Below are positions 57,679-64,000 of a stretch of DNA of 64,000 bases, piece by piece. A model generated the notes under the pieces. That model did not search any database, was not told the origin of the DNA, and saw only the letters and a list, made by a program, of their open reading frames with translations. The translations under genes were made by a program, and so were the position numbers. The stretch's first letter is position 1, and every line of letters starts with the position of its first letter. Source of the stretch: an uncultured Bacteroidales bacterium (GTDB taxonomy: Bacteria; Bacteroidota; Bacteroidia; Bacteroidales; UBA932); the NCBI GenBank assembly GCA_947302175.1, contig CAMYVB010000001.1:1-64000 (forward strand), given 5' to 3'.

Positions 57679-58470
57679 ATGGGTCACGATAAACTAAGGA
57701 AATTCGCCGAGAATGAGACTTTCTCGTGCCTTTTGCAGCCTTCGGCTTCGGAGCTGCTTGCGGACGGTTTTTTCAATCTTCGCGACCATGCTGTTAAGGG
57801 GCATTGGAACGAGCGCATGTTTGACGCTCCCCGCCCCATCGTGCTGGAGCTTGGTTGCGGCAAGGGTGAGTACACCATCGATTTGTCGCAGCGCTGCCCC
57901 GAGTGCAATTACATTGGCGTTGATATCAAGGGCGCAAGGCTCTGGAAAGGAGCGAAATACGCTCACGAGCACGCTCTTGGCAACGTCGCTTTCCTTCGCA
58001 CTCGCATTGAGATGATAAATGCTTTTTTCGCTCCCGGTGAGGTGTCGGGCATTTGGCTCACTTTTTCTGACCCCCAGCTTAAGAGCGAGAACAGCCGCCT
58101 GACTTCGCCTGTCTTTTTGGAGCGCTACCGCAAGTTCCTTAAGTCCGGCGGGGTTGTGCGCCTCAAGACTGACAGCCGCTTTTTGTACGAGTATTCGCTC
58201 GCTGTGGCTCGTTGCAACGGTCTTCGCATCCTTGCTGCCACTCCCGACCTTTACGCCACTCCCCGCGAGTCTCTTGCGGGCGCTGAGAAGGATGTGGACG
58301 CCCTTTACGAAGTGCAGACGTTCTATGAGCGTATGTTTTTGAAGCAGGGCTATAAGATCACCTATCTGGCCTTTACGCTCGATCACGACGGTCCTTTCGA
58401 GCACCCTGCGGACTTCGATGCCGCCTATTGGCGCTCCGTCGAAGGTCCCCGGCATTTCATAACTCCCTAA
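57679..58470 (+). CDS. trmB: tRNA (guanine-N7)-methyltransferase
   Basis: 263 residues. SAM-binding motif VLELGCGKGEYTIDLSQRCP, NYIGVDIKGARLWKGAKYAH, and the TrmB-specific IWLTFSDPQLKSENSRLTSP with PVFLERYRKFLKSGGVVRLK. It methylates G46 in the tRNA variable loop at N7 to strengthen tRNA structure. Length fits with a modest N-terminal addition. It starts 12 bases after gldH and is separated from miaA by a structured non-coding element. Cytoplasmic. Confidence 0.95.
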   Translation: MGHDKLRKFAENETFSCLLQPSASELLADGFFNLRDHAVKGHWNERMFDAPRPIVLELGCGKGEYTIDLSQRCPECNYIGVDIKGARLWKGAKYAHEHALGNVAFLRTRIEMINAFFAPGEVSGIWLTFSDPQLKSENSRLTSPVFLERYRKFLKSGGVVRLKTDSRFLYEYSLAVARCNGLRILAATPDLYATPRESLAGAEKDVDALYEVQTFYERMFLKQGYKITYLAFTLDHDGPFEHPADFDAAYWRSVEGPRHFITP

Positions 58471-58485
58471 TTGTCATTATGGCTT

Positions 58486-58613
58486 GCAGGTGCCTAGCAG
58501 TTTTGTCCACCTTCGCAGCCTTTCAGGCTGCTCGTCCCTCCCACCGCAGGCGGTGGGCCCCTCCCATTCATGGGTCATGGGCGACCACGTTACCAAAACT
58601 GCTAGGCACCTGC
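58486..58613. repeat. Cloverleaf-like inverted-repeat element between trmB and miaA
   Basis: Outer arms GCAGGTGCCTAGCAGTTTTG (58,486-58,505) and its perfect inverse (58,594-58,613) make a 20-bp stem. Inside are hairpins GCAGCC-TTTCA-GGCTGC (58,515-58,531), CCCACCGC-AG-GCGGTGGG-like (58,540-58,557) and CCCAT-TC-ATGGG (58,563-58,574). The rest is GC-rich with no reading frame of note. It could be a non-autonomous mobile element or a structured RNA. No promoter box is visible at its edge. Confidence 0.75.
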
Positions 58614-58640
58614 CAGCATGAAATTGATAATGATTAGATT

Positions 58641-59432
58641 ATGCCGCACATAAGACTAACTATGCCGATTGAGCTGCCGGAGCCGGAAGTGATTGATATT
58701 GAGGCTCTGGGGGCGGCGTGCCGGGCGGGCGAGATTGATATGATCTGCGTGCTCGGGCCCACGGCGTCGGGTAAGACGCGCTACGCCGTGGCGCTGGCGC
58801 GTCAGATCGGCGACGTGGAGATTATTTCAGCTGATTCCAGGCAGGTCTATCGCGGCATGGACATTGGGACGGGGAAGGATATAGAGGAGTACGGTGAGGT
58901 CCCGGTTCATATGATTGATATCGCGCCGGCGGGGAGCAGGTACAATGTGTACCGCTATCAGGCTGATTTTGCGAAGGTTTATGCCGACATCCGTTCGCGC
59001 GGGCGCATACCTCTGCTTTGCGGGGGCACGGGCCTTTATATTGAGGCGGCGACGCGTTCCTACGATTTTGATAAGGAGGCTGACGCCGTGCAGGTGCCGC
59101 CTGAGGCGCTGCCGTCAAAGACTTTTTATATTGGGACGCTGGTGTCGAGGGAGGAGCGTAATCGCAGGATTGATGAGAGGCTCAGGTATCGTTTGGAGCA
59201 CGGGATGGTGGAGGAGGTGAAGGGGCTGCTTGCGAGCGGGATTCCTGCGGAGGACCTGATTTACTACGGGCTTGAGTATAAGTTTGTTACGCAGTTTGTC
59301 ATTGGCGTTCTGTCTTACGAGGAGATGTTTACGCTCCTTTCGAATGCCATTCATCAGTTTGCCAAGCGCCAGATGACGTGGTTCCGCGGCATGGAGCGCG
59401 ACGGCCTCGTCATCCACTGGGTCGAAGTATAG
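58641..59432 (+). CDS. miaA: tRNA dimethylallyltransferase
   Basis: 263 residues. P-loop VLGPTASGKTRYAVALARQ, ISADSRQVYRGMDIGTGKD (the Asp/Gln/Gly substrate motif) and LLCGGTGLYIEAATRSYDFD match MiaA. The C-terminal region IHQFAKRQMTWFRGMERDGL is the conserved R-Q-x-T-W-F end. It adds a dimethylallyl group to A37 of tRNAs reading U-starting codons. At 263 it is shorter than the usual 290-320, with a trimmed insertion domain; the ATG at 58,662 (MPIEL) is an alternative start. Essential motifs are all present. Confidence 0.93.
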   Translation: MPHIRLTMPIELPEPEVIDIEALGAACRAGEIDMICVLGPTASGKTRYAVALARQIGDVEIISADSRQVYRGMDIGTGKDIEEYGEVPVHMIDIAPAGSRYNVYRYQADFAKVYADIRSRGRIPLLCGGTGLYIEAATRSYDFDKEADAVQVPPEALPSKTFYIGTLVSREERNRRIDERLRYRLEHGMVEEVKGLLASGIPAEDLIYYGLEYKFVTQFVIGVLSYEEMFTLLSNAIHQFAKRQMTWFRGMERDGLVIHWVEV

Positions 59433-59443
59433 AGGACGCTGCG

Positions 59444-59493
59444 CTGGCAGCTTTCCTTCACTCCCTGAACACGGTCGCTCAGGAAACTGCCAG
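59444..59493. repeat. Conserved-loop hairpin repeat, copy 2 (reverse orientation)
   Basis: CTGGCAG-C-TTTCCT (59,444-59,457) pairs with AGGAAACTGCCAG (59,481-59,493). Read on the minus strand the loop is GAGCGACCGTGTTCAGGGAGTGA, matching copies at 33,514 and 60,879. Flanks GGACGCTGCG and TCTCCGC are also shared, inverted, with copy 3. A second small hairpin TCCCTGAGCCTGTCGAAGGGA (59,518-59,538) follows. It lies between convergent miaA and the phosphatase gene. Confidence 0.75.
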
Positions 59494-59549
59494 TCTCCGC
59501 TTTCGGGCAATAAGCGCTCCCTGAGCCTGTCGAAGGGAATGGTTTTGCC

Positions 59550-60308
59550 TTATTTCGTCAGTGATGCGTACTCCTGTTTCGCCTTTTCCATCCTTTCGCG
59601 GAAAATGGGATTGGTCTGGACGAAGGAGTAGCCTATGGATGCGGCAGCGCGGCTGTTGTCAACGTCGCTCTGCCAGTGGGCACCGACTATTACGCGGCTC
59701 TGGCCCATTTCCCAGGCGTGGGCGTAGAGGGTTTCGGCCCTGTCAGGGGCGATTTCCGCAAGCATCAGGGCTATGGACCAGGCGCGAATGGTGTGCCCTG
59801 AAGGGTATGAGCCTTCGCCGCGAAGTCCTGCTTCCTCCCATTCGGAGTACATATGCTCGTTAAAGTACTCGAAGGGGCGTATGCGGTGGAAATAGGCCTT
59901 GGGATGGATGCGGATGAGGTCTATGGTCTTTATCCCCGTCATGAGTAGTTCCCATATGGCAGGGGTCGTTGAGCGCGAAATCTCCATGCCGAAGGCTTCG
60001 TTGAAGCGCGCGAACACTTCGTCTATCTCCCAGGCGGCGTCCTTTGCTGCGGTCTCGGCGCGGACAGCGTCCTTTCTCTGCTCCTTGCCCCAGAAATAAC
60101 GCAGGCTGTCATAAGCGAATTCAGGGCTGCCCGGCGCGGGAGGTGCAGGAAGGCATTTCACAAGGTCGGGCATCTGCTCCTGAGTAAAGAGAGGCTGGAT
60201 CTGAGACTCTTTCAGGGGAGCGGAAGTCTTGCTTGAAACAGAGCAGGCGGCCGGGAGGAAGAGCATCGCAACCGCGACTGAGAGCGAAATGAAGCTGCGT
60301 ATTTTCAT
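59550..60308 (-). CDS. PAP2-family acid phosphatase (class A, PhoN-like) lipoprotein
   Basis: 252 residues with a lipoprotein signal (SLSVAVAMLFLPAAC, lipobox PAAC, then S). The three PAP2 motifs are in order: KAYFHRIRPF (K-x6-RP), YPSGHTIRAWSIAL (PSGH) and GQSRVIVGAHWQSDVDNSR (SR-x5-H-x3-D). It dephosphorylates nonspecific phosphomonoesters, likely in the periplasm or at the outer membrane inner leaflet. It is the only minus-strand gene between miaA and smpB, and its start faces smpB, sharing the 60,309-60,399 gap for promoters. Confidence 0.92.
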   Translation of the reverse strand: MKIRSFISLSVAVAMLFLPAACSVSSKTSAPLKESQIQPLFTQEQMPDLVKCLPAPPAPGSPEFAYDSLRYFWGKEQRKDAVRAETAAKDAAWEIDEVFARFNEAFGMEISRSTTPAIWELLMTGIKTIDLIRIHPKAYFHRIRPFEYFNEHMYSEWEEAGLRGEGSYPSGHTIRAWSIALMLAEIAPDRAETLYAHAWEMGQSRVIVGAHWQSDVDNSRAAASIGYSFVQTNPIFRERMEKAKQEYASLTK

Positions 60309-60372
60309 GACTCAAATTATTGACTGCCTCAAAGGTACAAACAAATTCGCGCAGAAAAAGAGAAATAATTGC

Positions 60373-60380
60373 TATTTTTG
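60373..60380 (+). promoter_or_regulatory. -7 box of smpB
   Basis: TATTTTTG matches TAnnTTTG and lies 19 bases before the ATG at 60,400, which fixes that ATG as the start; the frame is open upstream into the phosphatase gene, but those codons belong to the antisense of it. Confidence 0.65.
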
Positions 60381-60399
60381 CCCTCCCAATAAGGAAGAA

Positions 60400-60858
60400 A
60401 TGGCGAAGAAGACCGAAAAAAAGAAAATCCAGGTGAGCAACAAAAGGGCCTCGTTCGACTACGAGTTCCTGGAGACCTATACCGCCGGTATAGTGCTCGT
60501 CGGCACCGAGATCAAGTCCATTCGCACAGGTAAAGCCTCCCTCCAGGACGCCTACTGCTATTTCGACCTCTCCGGCCAGCTCTATGTCCGCGGCCTCAAC
60601 ATCGCCCAGTATTTCTGGGGCTCATGGGGCCAGCACGAGCCCGCCCGCGACCGCAAGCTGCTCCTGACGAAGCGCGAACTCCGCCACCTCGCCGCGGCCA
60701 ACAAGCAAAAAGGCCTCACGATCGTTGCCGTGAAGCTTTATATCGCCGAAAACGGCTTTGCCAAGATAGTCATCGCCCTCGCCCGCGGCAAAAAGGAATA
60801 CGATAAACGCCAATCAATCAAAGAGAAGGACATCATCCGAGAGCTCGAGAGAGGGTAG
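60400..60858 (+). CDS. smpB: SsrA-binding protein SmpB
   Basis: 152 residues from the ATG at 60,400, the usual length. The core runs from VSNKRASFDYEFLETYTAGI, with GTEIKSIRTGKASLQDAYCY, to HEPARDRKLLLTKRELRHL, and the basic C-terminal tail GKKEYDKRQSIKEKDIIREL forms the helix that probes the empty A site. With tmRNA it rescues stalled ribosomes. No ssrA gene is seen in the window. A conserved hairpin repeat follows its stop before the convergent transporter. Confidence 0.97.
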   Translation: MAKKTEKKKIQVSNKRASFDYEFLETYTAGIVLVGTEIKSIRTGKASLQDAYCYFDLSGQLYVRGLNIAQYFWGSWGQHEPARDRKLLLTKRELRHLAAANKQKGLTIVAVKLYIAENGFAKIVIALARGKKEYDKRQSIKEKDIIRELERG

Positions 60859-60878
60859 TTAATGCCCGACAGCGGAGA

Positions 60879-60929
60879 CTGGCAGTTTGGTGAGCGACCG
60901 TTCTGATGGGAGTGAACCAAAGCTGCCAG
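60879..60929. repeat. Conserved-loop hairpin repeat, copy 3 (stem-covarying)
   Basis: CTGGCAG (60,879-60,885) and TTTGGT (60,886-60,891) pair with ACCAAA (60,916-60,921), a bulged G (60,922) and CTGCCAG (60,923-60,929). The loop GAGCGACCGTTCTGATGGGA plus GTGA is as in copy 1. Where copy 1 has TTTCCT/AGGAAA, this copy has TTTGGT/ACCAAA, so two base pairs flipped together. Located between convergent smpB and the EamA transporter gene. Confidence 0.8.
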
Positions 60930-60957
60930 CGCAGCGTCCTATCAACAATTAAAGACC

Positions 60958-61806
60958 CTACGCGGAGCCGAAGACGATGAGCGCCATGCCGGACAGCAGG
61001 ACGGCGAGAGCGATACCCTTGCTGCGAAGATTCTTCTCCCTGAACAGCGCCGCGCCAAGGGCGAAAGTCACGATGACGCTGCTGCGACGAATCATCGAAA
61101 TGACCGAAAGCAGCGCCCCGGGGTCCTTCAGCGAGAAAAAGTAGAGAGCGTCGGCGCAGGTGATGAACACTGCTATGAGCAGTATGCTCCAATCCCAGCG
61201 TATGGGAGCGAAATGCGCCTTATCGAAAAGACGCGAAAACAGCAGGCAAATCCCCAGCAGCAAAGTGATATAAAGGTTGCACCAACTCTGCACGAAAAGC
61301 GGCTCCATAAAGCCCATTATGTGCTTGTCGTACAGCGCACTGGCCACCCCCGACACCACCGAAACCGCCATCCACGCGATGCCCGCGTTGTGCGTAAACT
61401 CTATGCCCTCCTTCTTGCCCGAAAGATTGAGCATATAGAGCGAAAAGATGGCGACTATACTGCCCGTCCACTGCAGGGCGTTAAGCTTTTCGCCGAAAAA
61501 CAGGATGGAAAACAGCAGCACGAAAACGGGGCGCGTGGCCTTGATTGTGCTGGCGATGGTGATGGGCAGGCGTTTCAGGCCCTCCATACCCGCAATCCAC
61601 GACAGCGTGACCATTGAAGCCTTGAAAACGAGACGCAGGTGGTTCTCCAGCGGCCCGGCGCTGAAAAAGGGGACGAGGAAAAGGGTGGAAAACGCCGTGG
61701 CGAGGAAGAGCACGGCGAGCGTGCCGTTGCGCCGCAGCGACTGTTTTTTCGCCACGTCGTACAAGCCAAGCATTATCGCCGAGCCTATTGCAAGCCAAAT
61801 CCACAT
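60958..61806 (-). CDS. EamA-family (DMT) transporter
   Basis: 282 residues with about ten membrane helices in two EamA repeats (IWLAIGSAIMLGLYDVAKKQ at the start, LAVLFLATAFSTLFLVPFF, PVFVLLFSILFFGEKLNALQ with the EKL motif, IVAIFSLYMLNLSG; then WSILLIAVFITCADALYFFS and VTFALGAALFREKNLRSKGI with the second E-K). Drug/metabolite transporter superfamily members move metabolites, often exporting amino acids or sugars. Substrate cannot be told. It ends facing smpB across a structured repeat, and its start faces uvrA. Confidence 0.9.
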   Translation of the reverse strand: MWIWLAIGSAIMLGLYDVAKKQSLRRNGTLAVLFLATAFSTLFLVPFFSAGPLENHLRLVFKASMVTLSWIAGMEGLKRLPITIASTIKATRPVFVLLFSILFFGEKLNALQWTGSIVAIFSLYMLNLSGKKEGIEFTHNAGIAWMAVSVVSGVASALYDKHIMGFMEPLFVQSWCNLYITLLLGICLLFSRLFDKAHFAPIRWDWSILLIAVFITCADALYFFSLKDPGALLSVISMIRRSSVIVTFALGAALFREKNLRSKGIALAVLLSGMALIVFGSA

Positions 61807-61852
61807 GTTGACGCTCAGATACTAAGGCGAGCAAAGATATGCCAAAATTTCC

Positions 61853-61860
61853 TATATTTG
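61853..61860 (+). promoter_or_regulatory. -7 box of uvrA
   Basis: TATATTTG (TAnnTTTG) ends 7 bases before the ATG at 61,868, implying a very short leader. No TTTG at exact spacing is seen; a GCAAAGATAT stretch lies in the -33 area. Confidence 0.55.
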
Positions 61861-61867
61861 CTCTTCC

Positions 61868-64000
61868 ATGAGCGAAAGCAGCGAGAAAAAATTCAAGGAA
61901 AACATCGAAATCCGCGGCGCCTGCGCCCACAACCTCAAAAACGTGGATGTGGACATCCCCCGCGGCAAGTTCGTCGTCGTGACCGGCCTCAGCGGCAGCG
62001 GCAAGTCCTCGCTTGCATTCGACACCCTCTATTCCGAGGGCCAGCGCCGTTACATGAACACCCTTTCGCCCTACGCCAAGCATTTCATGGGAGTGCTTGA
62101 GCGCCCGCAAGTCGAGAGCGTGGAGGGCCTGAGCCCCGTCATCGCCATTGAGCAGAAGACGACGGGCAGCAACCCCCGCTCCACCGTAGGTACCATCACC
62201 GAGACCTACGACTTCCTCCGCCTGCTCTACGCCAGGGCCTCGCGCGCCTATTCCCCCGAAAGCGGGGAGGAAATGGTGCGCTACACCGATGAGCAGATCG
62301 TGTCGCTCACCATTGAGCGCTTCAACGGTCGCAAGTGTTTGCTGCTCAGCCCTCTGGTGCGCGGCCGAAAAGGTCACTACCGCGAGCTTTTCGAGCAGCT
62401 CAGAAAGCGCGGCTACACCGAGGTGCGCATTGATTCCGAGATCAGGGAGCTCGCCACGGTGGACGCCGTAGACCGCTACAAGGCGCATTTCATAGAGCTC
62501 GTGGTGGACAAGCTCAAGCCCGGCGAGGGTGACGCCAAGCGCATACGCTCCTCAGTTGAGACTGCGCTCAATCTTGGCAAGGGGTCGGTTGCGGTGCTCG
62601 ACATCGAGAGCGGCGAAATAAGTCATTTTTCCAAGCACCTCGTGGACCCGGTGACGGGCGCGTCGCTCCAGGAGCCGGCGCCCCACACTTTCTCTTTCAA
62701 TTCGCCGGAGGGCTACTGCCCGCACTGCAAGGGGCTTGGCAGGATAGTCAACGTTGACCCCGACGCCATTATCCCCGACCGCTCGCTGAGCATCGCTGAG
62801 GGGGCCATTGTGCCGCTCGGGCCGTTCAGGGAGAACCGCAAGTTCGACGTCGTGCGCGCCATTACCCGCAAGTACGGATGTTCAATATATGACCCCGTGA
62901 ACAGCCTCCCCGACGAGGCGCTGACTCATATCATTTACGGCTCCGACGACTTCATTCGCATTGGCGAAGGGGCTCAGACTGAGATGGTTGCCTTCGAAGG
63001 AGTTGTGGGCGACATTGAGGATAAGGTGGTCTGCCCCGTTTGCAAGGGGACGCGCCTGAGCGCGAATGCGCTTTGCTTCCGCGTTGCCGGGAAGGACATC
63101 GCCCGGGTCAGCGCCATGGAGCTGGGAGAGCTGCGAGGCTGGCTCGGGAGCCTCGAAAATGAGCTTACGCCCCGCGAGCGCACCATTGCCCGCGACATAC
63201 TCAAGGAGCTCACAGACAGGGTGGATTTCATGCTGGACGTGGGCCTCGACTACCTTTCTCTCGACCGTCCCACAGCCTCCCTTTCCGGCGGCGAAGGGCA
63301 GCGTATCAGGCTAGCCACGCAGATTGGTTCCAAGCTGGTCAATGTCCTCTACATACTCGACGAACCCTCGATTGGCCTGCACCAGAGGGACAATCGCAAG
63401 CTCATTGCTTCGCTGCGCAAGCTGCGCGACAACGGCAATTCGGTCATCGTGGTCGAGCATGACGCCGAGACAATGAACGCCGCCGACTGGATAGTGGACG
63501 TGGGCCCCGGCCCCGGCGAGCAGGGCGGCCGCATATGCTTCAGCGGCCCCGCATCGCAGCTGGTGGGCGATTCCGAGACTCTCAAATATCTTCGTGGCGA
63601 AAAGAGCATTCCAGTGCCTGCAATGCGGCGCAAGGGTAGCGGCCTGAATCTGGGCATTCGCGGCGCCACGGGCAACAATCTCAAGAGCGTCGATGCCGAC
63701 TTCCCGCTGGGGAAGCTCATTGGCGTTGCGGGAGTGAGCGGCAGCGGCAAGTCGAGCCTGGTGCTCGAAACGCTGATGCCGGCGCTTAAGAATAAGTTGC
63801 AGCATGCCAAGATGCGGCCGCTCCCGTATAAGGACATACTCGGCATCGATTTGATAGACAAGATTATAGAAGTGGATCAGAGCCCCATAGGGCGCTCGCC
63901 CCGCAGTAATCCTGCCACCTTTACCGGCGTCTTCGGCGACATACGCACCCTTTTCGAGGAAACTCCGGATGCGAAGGTGCGCGGCTTCAAGGCGGGACGC
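61868..64000 (+). CDS. uvrA: Excinuclease ABC subunit A, 3' end beyond the window
   Basis: 711 codons are present and the frame runs off the end; full UvrA is about 940 residues. Two ABC modules: Walker [10 protein letters not shown] (residues 40-48), signature [19 protein letters not shown] (about 471) with Walker [17 protein letters not shown], and the second Walker [10 protein letters not shown] (about 622). [17 protein letters not shown] and CPVCKGTRL are zinc-module parts. The first Cys pair expected before FSFNSP is replaced by a [16 protein letters not shown] segment, which may be a lineage variant. UvrA finds bulky DNA lesions and loads UvrB in nucleotide excision repair. Confidence 0.95.
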   Translation, partial: MSESSEKKFKENIEIRGACAHNLKNVDVDIPRGKFVVVTGLSGSGKSSLAFDTLYSEGQRRYMNTLSPYAKHFMGVLERPQVESVEGLSPVIAIEQKTTGSNPRSTVGTITETYDFLRLLYARASRAYSPESGEEMVRYTDEQIVSLTIERFNGRKCLLLSPLVRGRKGHYRELFEQLRKRGYTEVRIDSEIRELATVDAVDRYKAHFIELVVDKLKPGEGDAKRIRSSVETALNLGKGSVAVLDIESGEISHFSKHLVDPVTGASLQEPAPHTFSFNSPEGYCPHCKGLGRIVNVDPDAIIPDRSLSIAEGAIVPLGPFRENRKFDVVRAITRKYGCSIYDPVNSLPDEALTHIIYGSDDFIRIGEGAQTEMVAFEGVVGDIEDKVVCPVCKGTRLSANALCFRVAGKDIARVSAMELGELRGWLGSLENELTPRERTIARDILKELTDRVDFMLDVGLDYLSLDRPTASLSGGEGQRIRLATQIGSKLVNVLYILDEPSIGLHQRDNRKLIASLRKLRDNGNSVIVVEHDAETMNAADWIVDVGPGPGEQGGRICFSGPASQLVGDSETLKYLRGEKSIPVPAMRRKGSGLNLGIRGATGNNLKSVDADFPLGKLIGVAGVSGSGKSSLVLETLMPALKNKLQHAKMRPLPYKDILGIDLIDKIIEVDQSPIGRSPRSNPATFTGVFGDIRTLFEETPDAKVRGFKAGR

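Overview
The window looks like a piece of a Bacteroidales (phylum Bacteroidota) chromosome, probably from a fairly GC-rich gut-type member. I place it at order level from three things. First, promoters repeatedly fit the Bacteroidota pattern TTTG, 19-21 bases, TAnnTTTG rather than the proteobacterial -35/-10 pattern. Second, lineage-typical genes are present: gldH after ricT, a DUF4271-hemD-rnpA-yidD block, a DUF2723 giant membrane protein, a fimbrillin-type lipoprotein, a C10 protease and a split transketolase. Third, most genes lack a strong Shine-Dalgarno sequence. I did not compute GC content or codon statistics, so statements about base composition are impressions.

Bases 1 to about 17,350 are accessory DNA with only a few ordinary genes (sodB, a UDP-glucuronate 4-epimerase gene, rubrerythrin). 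The rest is a patchwork. It holds broken 5' ends of housekeeping or polysaccharide genes (fabD, a CapD-type sugar dehydratase, a possible wecB piece, a metallophosphoesterase). It also holds phage-like genes (BRO/DinD-type protein, detached winged helix, phage-type AAA ATPase), an AAA/DUF234 ATPase with its own palindrome, and a 1087-residue protein with two FRG domains. A 548-residue orphan, a ParDE toxin-antitoxin pair, an odd CAU-anticodon tRNA heading an unknown operon, and a divergent pair of related unknown proteins complete it. A palindrome (TCTTTGCAA-N3-TTGCAAAGA) recurs next to promoters of three of these units and may tie them to one regulator.

From about 17,400 to 64,000 the window is mostly core genome. 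It carries an aminotransferase, luxS, a nucleotidyltransferase/GHMP-kinase fusion, a REP-associated transposase with its repeats, an AlkD-like repair protein, a serine hydrolase, a nitroreductase and a membrane UDP-sugar dehydratase with a SIS isomerase. Split transketolase, lepA, an ECF sigma/anti-sigma-like/envelope-protein operon, and yidD-rnpA-hemD-DUF4271-SUI1 facing the DUF2723 operon follow. Then come pgk-lgt, an RND efflux operon with a small PII-like gene, a surface-protein cluster (small peptide, fimbrillin, C10 protease), trxA, an outer-membrane barrel, LOG, prenyl synthase, holB, ricT, gldH, trmB, miaA, a PAP2 phosphatase, smpB, an EamA transporter, and uvrA running off the end.

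The core part also carries non-coding structure that the genes do not explain. A hairpin repeat occurs three times, always between convergent genes, with a conserved loop, a conserved bulged G and compensatory stem changes. There is a 34-bp near-perfect hairpin between lgt and tolC, and a cloverleaf-like element of about 128 bp between trmB and miaA. Together with the tRNA-headed operon, the shared palindrome and the tandem-FRG protein, these are the best places to look for undescribed biology.
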